Below are positions 17,264-23,307 of a stretch of DNA of 23,307 bases, in pieces. Where the stretch lies: NCBI GenBank assembly GCA_023485185.1, contig JAMCZP010000104.1, forward strand, positions 1 through 23,307, read 5' to 3'. The translations under genes were made by a program, and so were the position numbers. The notes under the pieces are model-generated. The model had not been told where the DNA came from, ran no database searches, and saw only the letters and a list, made by a program, of their open reading frames with translations. Source of the DNA: Gammaproteobacteria bacterium. GTDB lineage: Bacteria > Pseudomonadota > Gammaproteobacteria > Pseudomonadales > Halomonadaceae. The number at the start of each line of letters is the position of its first letter. Positions within the stretch are counted from its first letter, which is position 1.

Positions 17264-18382
17264 ATGGCGAACAAGGTACTACAACTGTGTCTTTCCGATG
17301 GTAAAGGCGGAATGGAGTTATACGTTGATCGCATCATCGAAGACCTGCAGGAAGAGGGCTGGGCGGTCATCGGTATCTGCCTTAAGGATACAAAGGTAGA
17401 AACCTATATGCAGCGCAATGGGGTGCCTTATAAAGCATTTGCCAGCAATGGACAGGCGCTGTCGAATATTTTCATGCTGCGTCGATGGCTAATCGAAGAA
17501 GACATTAGCGTTATTCATTGCCATAAATCGAGTGATTTGCGCATCACTACGCTATTAAAACTGCTGCTCCCGAAATTAAGAATACTTTACACCGATCACG
17601 TGGGCGGGCAGCGGCCTAAAAAGAGCCCCTATCATCGGGTTGCTTACGGAAAAGTAGATTGCGTACTGTCCATTAGCCAGGCAACCCATCAGCGCAATAT
17701 TCGCAATTTACCTGTCCCGCGTGAGCGGGTAGTCTGCTTACCACATGGTGTGGATATTACGAAGTATCGGCCCTGTGATGACCCGGCGGCCATTCGTGCC
17801 AAGCGGGAGGCTCTCGGCGTACCGACCGGCGCAGTGCTGATTGGGCTTCCTGGACGTGTCACCCCTGGCAAAGGCCAAGATGTATGGGTGAATGCGCTGC
17901 TGCAGCTAGATCCCACACTAAATTTTTATGCGCTCTCTATCGGTGGTACCGATTACGCCTCGGGCGGCGTTGAGGCATTTTATGCTCAGCTGCAACAAAC
18001 CATTGCAGGTACCGCCCTGGCTAATAAGATTACCTTTTTAGGGCATCGCAGCGACCTGACAGAGATTCTGCCTGTGCTAGACGTTGTGTGTATCCCCTCA
18101 GAAAATGAAGCCTTTGGCTTAACTATCATCGAGTCGATGGCCTGCGGGATACCCATTATTGGCTCGAACACCGGTTCGCTTCCGGAGCTGGTGGATGCAG
18201 CGTCAGGCGTGCTGGTGGGGCCGTTTGATGTGCCTGCCTGGTGTGATGCCATGGCTTCCATGGTGCGTGACAATAATCAAAGGCAGGCGATGGGACGTGC
18301 TGCTCGGCAGTGTGTTGAACAACACTTCAGTCATAAGCAGCATGTGAAGCGCTTAATTGAGTATTACGCTGACTCAGCGTAG
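17264..18382 (+). CDS. Family 4 glycosyltransferase (LPS core/outer sugar)
   Basis: This 372-residue GT-B enzyme has the GT4 layout: an N-terminal acceptor domain (DGKGGMELYVDRI, VIHCHKSSDLR), the linker motif VVCLPHGVDITKYRP, a donor-binding domain with LPGRVTPGKGQD, and the E-x7-E motif Glu282-Glu290 in ENEAFGLTIIESMACGIPIIGSNTG. The sugar and acceptor are unknown; the LPS neighbourhood is the only guide. The ATG at 17264 is chosen because AGGA lies six bases upstream. The frame is open for another 62 codons, but these run into the GT9 gene on the other strand and look non-coding. Its last 19 bases overlap kdkA in a palindrome, so both proteins end Y-A-acidic-S-A. Confidence 0.88.
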   Translation: MANKVLQLCLSDGKGGMELYVDRIIEDLQEEGWAVIGICLKDTKVETYMQRNGVPYKAFASNGQALSNIFMLRRWLIEEDISVIHCHKSSDLRITTLLKLLLPKLRILYTDHVGGQRPKKSPYHRVAYGKVDCVLSISQATHQRNIRNLPVPRERVVCLPHGVDITKYRPCDDPAAIRAKREALGVPTGAVLIGLPGRVTPGKGQDVWVNALLQLDPTLNFYALSIGGTDYASGGVEAFYAQLQQTIAGTALANKITFLGHRSDLTEILPVLDVVCIPSENEAFGLTIIESMACGIPIIGSNTGSLPELVDAASGVLVGPFDVPAWCDAMASMVRDNNQRQAMGRAARQCVEQHFSHKQHVKRLIEYYADSA

Positions 18383-19089
18383 CCCGTATAGAGAAGCGCC
18401 ATTAGATTACCTACCTGTGAGGAGGGGGCGAACTTGGCAATGGAGCGTTCTAAGCGTGCCAAGTTGTCTGCCTGCCACTTGCCAACAGGGCGTAGGCGGC
18501 AGCGGTCTAAGTCGATTAGCCAGGGCTTACCTTTCTCATCCACCAGAATATTACGGGCATTGAGATCTACGTGATCTAGTCCCGCCTGATGAAAGCGCTT
18601 GATCATATTACCTACGCGTTGCAGTAATGTTTCGTCGGCTACGCCTTGGGTGAGCAGTTCGGCTAGTGCTCTGGCACCTGCTATGCGCACAGTGATCAAT
18701 GCTGCTTCATAGGTTAAGCCATAGCAGGTAACGCTGCTGGCGACAGGGCGTGGAACGGGCAACCCCTGCTCAAAAAGCGCGGCGGTTAAGCGCAACTCAC
18801 GAAATGCCCGGGTGCGCTCCCTACCTGCCCATAAATAGCGTTTTTGGCTTAATTTGGCCACCATACCGCCACGACGATAGGGCCTTAGTACCCACTGCTC
18901 GGTAGGCGTTGCCTGTAAAAAAAGGCTGCTACCTCGGCCAGGAGCTTCACCTACAATTAATCCACGCTCACGCCAATAATCGGCAGTGAATAGGTCAGGA
19001 TGAATTTGGTGTGTACCGGGCGCGTCACATAAACTGTTTGCATCATGTAAAATCAGACTATTTCTCTGCCGGAGTGCCGCTAAGCGCAT
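18364..19089 (-). CDS. kdkA: 3-deoxy-D-manno-octulosonic acid (Kdo) kinase
   Basis: KdkA phosphorylates Kdo at O4 on the lipid A precursor, in organisms that carry a single phosphorylated Kdo such as Haemophilus. At 241 residues it equals H. influenzae KdkA in length (from memory). It contains APGRGSSLFLQ, LRPYRRGGMVAKLSQKRYLW, ERTRAFRELRL, the catalytic loop HVDLNARNIL with Asp175 and Asn180, and LIDLDRCR with metal-binding Asp193. GAGAGGG lies six bases before the ATG at 19089. That start shares CATG with the divergent opsX-like gene, so its promoter must lie within that gene. Confidence 0.94.
   Translation of the reverse strand: MRLAALRQRNSLILHDANSLCDAPGTHQIHPDLFTADYWRERGLIVGEAPGRGSSLFLQATPTEQWVLRPYRRGGMVAKLSQKRYLWAGRERTRAFRELRLTAALFEQGLPVPRPVASSVTCYGLTYEAALITVRIAGARALAELLTQGVADETLLQRVGNMIKRFHQAGLDHVDLNARNILVDEKGKPWLIDLDRCRLRPVGKWQADNLARLERSIAKFAPSSQVGNLMALLYTGYAESA
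18365..18381. repeat. 17-base palindrome spanning two convergent stop codons
   Basis: TACGCTGA (18365-18372), C, TCAGCGTA (18374-18381) is a perfect inverted repeat. It nearly equals the 19-base overlap of the GT4 and kdkA genes and gives both the codons for Tyr-Ala-(Asp/Glu)-Ser-Ala-stop. Confidence 0.85.
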
Positions 19090-20185
19090 GAAGCCCTCTC
19101 TGCCTGTTCAGCCCAACCACATTGCCATTTTGCGCCTCTCCGCCTTAGGAGATGTGTGCAATCTCGTGCCCACGGTGCGGGCGTTGCAGCGCCAATGGCC
19201 CGACGCGCGCATTACCTGGATTATCGGTAAGGGGGAGCACAGTTTACTGGCCGGGCTTTCCGGGGTCGAGTTCGTTGTTTACGACAAGTCCACCGGAATT
19301 GCGGGCATGCGGGCGCTATGGCGCCAGCTTGCCGATACACGTTTTGATGTGCTCTTGCATATGCAGCAGGCTATTCGCGCAAGCGTACTGTCGCTGGGTT
19401 TAAAAGCCAATGTGCGGGTAGGTTACGACAAAGCGCGCGCCAAAGACGCCCAACATTGGTTCACCCAGCATCAGATAGCACCGCACTCGAATGCCCATGT
19501 GCTTGAATCTTTCATGGATTTTGCACGAGTGCTGGGTGTAAAAGATGATCGCTTAGAGTGGAATTTACCCGTAACAGAGACGGCACGAAATGAAGCGCGG
19601 GTGATCAGCGGGGAGTCGCCGTACCTTGTTATTAACCCCTGCAGCAATGTGCGTCTGCGTAATTTTCGCAACTGGTCTGTTGAAGGCTACGCCAGCGTTA
19701 TTGAACATGCTTGGGTGCAGCACGGTCTTAAAAGTGTGTTAACAGGAGGGGGGACCGCACAAGAGCGTGAAATTGGCGACCAAATTGAGGCGCTTTGTCA
19801 GTCAAAAAGCATGATTAACGCCATTGGTGGTACCTCCTTGAAAGGTGTGCTGGCGCTGATTGATCAGGCTCGGGTGGTGATTGCGCCTGATACGGGGCCT
19901 ATTCATATGGCTAATGCCATGGGCACGCCCGCACTGGGTCTCTACGCCTCTACTAACCCACAGCGCGCCGCCCCCTATTGTTGGAGAGAGTTTGCGGTTA
20001 ACGCCTATCCAGAAGCAGTTCGCACTTATCTGCATAAGTCGGTCGAAGACGTTAACTGGGGGCAGCGGGTACGCCATCCTGATGCCATGATGCTCATTAA
20101 AACAGACGATGTTATTGCTAAGCTGGATGCACTGTTGGCACACACCGCATTAACCACCAGCGCAGGAAGCACTCATGAAAATTGA
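19088..20185 (+). CDS. opsX: Heptosyltransferase I, OpsX-like
   Basis: This 365-residue GT9 enzyme has [20 protein letters not shown] with the conserved Asp22, [42 protein letters not shown] and [26 protein letters not shown]. The wording resembles H. influenzae OpsX, which adds heptose I to phosphorylated Kdo, more than enterobacterial WaaC (comparison from memory). Next to kdkA, which makes that acceptor, the assignment is coherent. The ATG at 19088 shares CATG with kdkA. Its ribosome-binding site is poor, with GGAG about 15 bases away, but no other start is available before the conserved block. It overlaps hldE by 11 bases and heads opsX-hldE-waaA. Confidence 0.85.
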   Translation: MKPSLPVQPNHIAILRLSALGDVCNLVPTVRALQRQWPDARITWIIGKGEHSLLAGLSGVEFVVYDKSTGIAGMRALWRQLADTRFDVLLHMQQAIRASVLSLGLKANVRVGYDKARAKDAQHWFTQHQIAPHSNAHVLESFMDFARVLGVKDDRLEWNLPVTETARNEARVISGESPYLVINPCSNVRLRNFRNWSVEGYASVIEHAWVQHGLKSVLTGGGTAQEREIGDQIEALCQSKSMINAIGGTSLKGVLALIDQARVVIAPDTGPIHMANAMGTPALGLYASTNPQRAAPYCWREFAVNAYPEAVRTYLHKSVEDVNWGQRVRHPDAMMLIKTDDVIAKLDALLAHTALTTSAGSTHEN

Positions 20186-21605
20186 TTTAACCGCTTTAGA
20201 ACATGCCCGCGTACTTGTGGTCGGGGATGTGATGCTGGATCGCTACTGGCATGGTGGAACCTCGCGTATTTCGCCAGAGGCACCGGTGCCGGTGGTGCGC
20301 GTGGAAGATGCTGAAGACCGACCAGGTGGGGCGGCGAATGTGGCATTGAATATTACCTCCTTGGGCGGCCATGCAGTGCTGGCAGGTGTAGTGGGGGAAG
20401 ATGATAACGCTAATCTACTTGAAGCCAGCTTGGCAGCCTCAGGTGTAAGCACTTACTTCCAACACAGTGCCGATATACCAACAATTACCAAGCTTCGTGT
20501 GATGAGTCGTAATCAACAGCTGCTGCGTTTGGATTTTGAGCAGCGCTTGGACAGCGTCGATACAACGGCGCTATTAGCCCAGGTAGAAAAGGCGCTGCCT
20601 CAGTGCGATGTGGTGATTCTTTCCGACTACGGTAAAGGCACGCTGAATCAAGTAGAAAACCTGATCGCCAACGCGCGTGCGCATGGCAAGCGTGTACTGA
20701 TTGATCCCAAAGGGCAGGATTTCAGCAAATATCGCGGGGCAAGTTTAATTACTCCCAATCTTGTTGAGTTTGAAGCGGTGGTTGGGCACTGTGCCACCGA
20801 TGCTGAATTATCCCGCCGGGGCGAAACGCTGCGTGCCGAGCTTGAGCTGGAAGCGCTACTCATTACGCGCAGTGAAAAAGGCATGACGCTGATCCGTGAA
20901 GGCCAATCACCGCTGCATTTACCCACTCGCGCACAGGAAGTCTTCGATGTGACCGGGGCGGGGGATACCGTCATCGGCTTGATGGGGTTGGCATTGGCAG
21001 CGGGCCACGAGCTCCCAGAGGCGATGATGTTGGCAAACCTGGGGGCAGGGCTAGTCGTCGCCAAGCCAGGTACGGCCACACTATCGATTGCAGAGCTATA
21101 TACCGCTCTGCATGGCGACAAATTGGCCGAGTTTGGCGTGATTGAGCCTACGGTGCTGGTTGAAGCAGTACGTGCGGCTCAACTGCGTGGTGAGCGGGTG
21201 GTCATGACTAATGGCTGCTTCGATATTCTGCATGCGGGACATGTTGCCTACTTAGAGCAAGCCAAGCGCTTGGGCGACCGCTTAGTGGTTGCGGTTAACG
21301 ATGACGCTTCCATTGGCCGCCTAAAAGGGCCTAAGCGTCCGATTAATCCGCTCAGTCGACGTATGCAGGTACTGGCCGGGCTAGGCGCCGTAGATTGGGT
21401 AGTGCCGTTTAGTGAGGATACTCCTCAAGCATTAATTGAGGCTGTGCTGCCCGATATTCTGGTCAAAGGGGGCGACTACCGCCCGGAGGATATCGCCGGT
21501 GGAGCGGCGGTGTTAGCTAATGGGGGCGAGGTTAAAGTGTTGGGCTTTGAAGATGGCGTCTCGACCTCCGCGATGATTAGCTCCATTTTAGATCGCGAGC
21601 GTTAA
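20175..21605 (+). CDS. hldE: Bifunctional heptose-7-phosphate kinase / heptose-1-phosphate adenylyltransferase
   Basis: HldE catalyses two steps of ADP-heptose synthesis, either side of GmhB. The 476-residue protein (E. coli 477) has an N-terminal ribokinase-like domain: [20 protein letters not shown], and the catalytic DVTGAGDT at about residues 258-265. Its C-terminal nucleotidyltransferase domain has [12 protein letters not shown] from residue 345, and [17 protein letters not shown] precedes the ATG, which lies inside the end of the opsX-like gene. Its TAA overlaps the waaA ATG by one base (TAATG), so the three genes are translationally linked. Confidence 0.98.
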   Translation: MKIDLTALEHARVLVVGDVMLDRYWHGGTSRISPEAPVPVVRVEDAEDRPGGAANVALNITSLGGHAVLAGVVGEDDNANLLEASLAASGVSTYFQHSADIPTITKLRVMSRNQQLLRLDFEQRLDSVDTTALLAQVEKALPQCDVVILSDYGKGTLNQVENLIANARAHGKRVLIDPKGQDFSKYRGASLITPNLVEFEAVVGHCATDAELSRRGETLRAELELEALLITRSEKGMTLIREGQSPLHLPTRAQEVFDVTGAGDTVIGLMGLALAAGHELPEAMMLANLGAGLVVAKPGTATLSIAELYTALHGDKLAEFGVIEPTVLVEAVRAAQLRGERVVMTNGCFDILHAGHVAYLEQAKRLGDRLVVAVNDDASIGRLKGPKRPINPLSRRMQVLAGLGAVDWVVPFSEDTPQALIEAVLPDILVKGGDYRPEDIAGGAAVLANGGEVKVLGFEDGVSTSAMISSILDRER

Positions 21606-22897
21606 TGGCTGTTTTTGGTTGGCCAAGGTTTGTCTATTCAGCGGCGCTCTATGCGCTATCACCGCTGATAGCCTGGCGGATTTGGCGTGAGCAAGTACTT
21701 ACTTACTCACGCCTGCAGCGGCTTGGAATGCGCCTTGGTACGCTCCCTTCCGCGCCGCGCATATGGCTGCACTGTGCCTCGGTAGGTGAGCTACGTGCCG
21801 CTCGACCGCTAATAGAAGGGCTGTTAGACCGCTACCCCACCCATAGCCTGGTACTGACTACCATGACCGCCACAGGAGCCGCGCAGGCCCATACATTAAT
21901 TGGCGAGCAGAGTGCCGCCTGTCAGGCAAGGCTTGCCCACCGCTTTTTACCACTGGACTTTCCTGGTGCTGCTAAGCGCTTTGTACGCACTGTTCAACCT
22001 GACCTTGCCATCATGTTCGAAACCGAGCTGTGGCCCAATCTACTCCACGCCTGCTATCAGCAACAGGTGCCCGTGGCTGTCGTCAACGGGCGTTTATCGC
22101 CCCGCGCCTTTAAGCGTTACCAGACATTGCGCCCCTTAATGGCTAGCACCTTAGCGAATGTTAATTGGCTGGGAGCTAAGTCGTTAGAAGATGCCGAGCG
22201 CTTTAATGTACTTGGTTGCTCGGCTGCTAAAACAACGGTCGTGGGCTCGTTAAAATTTGAAATGCCCAGTCAACATAAGGCCCTTAAAGAGGGTGAGCAC
22301 TTACATCTCCAGTGGGGTTCCCGTCCGGTGTGGGTGGCAGGCTCCACGCGTGAAGGTGAAGAAGCGCTATTGCTTAACGCGCATCGCCAACTGCTTAAAC
22401 ATTACCCTAACGCGCTGCTAGTGCTGGTACCCCGCCACCCCCAGCGGTTTGATGAGGTGGCCAAGCTGTGCCACACAGAAGGCTGGCAATTAAGCCGCCG
22501 CAGCCAACAGCAGCCTGTGACGGCACAAACACAGGTCTACCTGGGGGATACGTTAGGTGAGTTGGGCACGTTGTATGCAGCAGGCAGTGTGGCCTTTGTA
22601 GGGGGCAGTCTAGTGCCGCTGGGCGGCCACAATATACTCGAGCCAGCGGCACTGGGTCTGCCAGTACTCAGTGGGCCTTACATTGATAATTTTGCCGACG
22701 TGGCTGAGCCGCTGCAAAGCGTTGGTGCGCTAACCTTGGTCGAAAGCCCCGAAGTGTTGGCGAAGGCTCTAGCGGGCTACCTTGCCGACCCAGCGCTTGC
22801 GCACCAAGTAGGCGAAGCAGGTCGCGAAGCGGTGGATTCCCACAAAGGCGCGTTAGAGCGAACCTTTGTGGGCTTAGGGCAGTTATTGAGCCGTTAA
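21605..22897 (+). CDS. waaA: Kdo transferase
   Basis: WaaA (KdtA) moves Kdo from CMP-Kdo to the lipid A precursor at the inner membrane. The 430-residue protein (E. coli 425) has an N-terminal hydrophobic anchor (about residues 7-24), then WLHCASVGE with the catalytic glutamate at Glu62, LTTMTATGAAQA, MFETELWPNLL, VVNGRLSPRAFKRY and GGSLVPLGGHNILEPAALG. Because kdkA lies nearby, this enzyme may add only one Kdo, as in Haemophilus; sequence alone does not prove this. It is the last gene of opsX-hldE-waaA and ends 10 bases from the convergent rpiA stop. No terminator is visible between them. Confidence 0.97.
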   Translation: MAVFGWPRFVYSAALYALSPLIAWRIWREQVLTYSRLQRLGMRLGTLPSAPRIWLHCASVGELRAARPLIEGLLDRYPTHSLVLTTMTATGAAQAHTLIGEQSAACQARLAHRFLPLDFPGAAKRFVRTVQPDLAIMFETELWPNLLHACYQQQVPVAVVNGRLSPRAFKRYQTLRPLMASTLANVNWLGAKSLEDAERFNVLGCSAAKTTVVGSLKFEMPSQHKALKEGEHLHLQWGSRPVWVAGSTREGEEALLLNAHRQLLKHYPNALLVLVPRHPQRFDEVAKLCHTEGWQLSRRSQQQPVTAQTQVYLGDTLGELGTLYAAGSVAFVGGSLVPLGGHNILEPAALGLPVLSGPYIDNFADVAEPLQSVGALTLVESPEVLAKALAGYLADPALAHQVGEAGREAVDSHKGALERTFVGLGQLLSR

Positions 22898-22907
22898 TGT
22901 AGCAATA

Positions 22908-23307
22908 TTACTTGAGAGTTACCCGCTCTACTCCCTCCGCTTTGCCAAGCAGCAGAACGTCGGTGCCCCTGGCGGCAAACAGGCCGTTAGTTACCACGCC
23001 AACAATCGCGTTAATGCGTGCTTCCATGGCGACCGGATCTTCGATCATGAAATTAAAGCAGTCGATAATTTGGTTGCCGTTGTCGGTTACCACCCCTTGG
23101 CGATAAACCGGTTCAGCGCCTAGCGCCACAAGCTCACGGGCGACATAAGAGCGCGCCATGGGGATCACTTCTACTGGCAGCGGAAAGTTACCTAACTGAG
23201 ATACGTACTTAGAACCGTCAGCTATACAGATAAAGCGCTTGGCACAAGCGGCCACAATTTTTTCTCGAGTAAGCGCCGCACCACCGCCTTTTATCATATG
23301 TAAGTTG
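22908..23307 (-). CDS. rpiA: Ribose-5-phosphate isomerase A (3' part, cut by window edge)
   Basis: RpiA interconverts ribose-5-phosphate and ribulose-5-phosphate in the pentose phosphate pathway, which also feeds Kdo and heptose precursors. About 132 C-terminal codons are present: [59 protein letters not shown] and [14 protein letters not shown], all close to E. coli RpiA. The frame continues upstream of the first visible Met (Asn-Leu-His-Met) to the window edge, so the true start is outside. It is convergent with waaA, with a 10-base gap. Confidence 0.96.
   Translation of the reverse strand, partial: NLHMIKGGGAALTREKIVAACAKRFICIADGSKYVSQLGNFPLPVEVIPMARSYVARELVALGAEPVYRQGVVTDNGNQIIDCFNFMIEDPVAMEARINAIVGVVTNGLFAARGTDVLLLGKAEGVERVTLK

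Noticed and set aside
20648..21121. 157-codon minus-strand frame inside hldE
   Set aside because: Antisense to the conserved kinase domain; rich in Ser and Ala as expected for a shadow frame.

Overview
This window is chromosomal DNA next to a replication origin, from a gammaproteobacterium. The gene order dnaA-dnaN-recF-gyrB, the roughly 806-residue gamma-type GyrB, and the run gmhB / kinase / glyS / glyQ point to an Oceanospirillales or Pseudomonas-like organism. Protein wording looks most like Halomonas and relatives, but that assignment is from memory, not from a search. Base composition looks moderate (about half G+C by eye). I see no tRNA, rRNA, IS element, prophage or CRISPR array.

Region 1 (1-6606, plus strand) is the origin-proximal replication cluster. 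A short leader with two DnaA boxes, one overlapping the likely dnaA -35 element, is followed by dnaA, dnaN, recF and gyrB. Strong hairpins follow dnaN and gyrB and share a 12-base stem core. Four copies of the ParB-binding palindrome TGTTTCACGTGAAACA (three exact, one with a single mismatch) lie at 3309, 3939, 6512 and 8166. Two are inside recF, where both are read as Phe-His-Val-Lys-His. The window therefore carries the chromosome-partitioning parS cluster.

Region 2 (6686-11529, minus strand) holds glyQ-glyS (tetrameric glycyl-tRNA synthetase), then a 386-base gene-free stretch, then an unnamed kinase-fold gene and gmhB. The stretch contains the glyS terminator, an array of three 75-base repeats rich in hairpins, and a parS site abutting the array. 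A possible promoter for the kinase-gmhB pair spans that parS site.

Region 3 (11610-22897) is an LPS inner-core locus with frequent strand switches: hldD-waaF (+), an OpgB-like phosphoglycerol transferase (-), a WaaE-like glycosyltransferase (+), a heptosyltransferase (-), a GT4 glycosyltransferase (+), Kdo kinase kdkA (-), then an OpsX-like heptosyltransferase, hldE and waaA (+). With gmhB, all steps from heptose-7-phosphate to ADP-L-glycero-D-manno-heptose are encoded here; only the isomerase GmhA is missing. KdkA with an OpsX-like enzyme suggests a core with one phosphorylated Kdo, as in Haemophilus (inference). Gene junctions are very tight: convergent genes overlap by 66 and 19 bases, and kdkA and the opsX-like gene start back-to-back on one CATG. 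The window ends inside rpiA (minus strand).

No wholly new system is proven. The best leads are the parS cluster with its coding exaptation and promoter overlap, the structure-preserving 75-base repeats next to parS, and the palindrome that gives two convergent proteins the same C-terminus.
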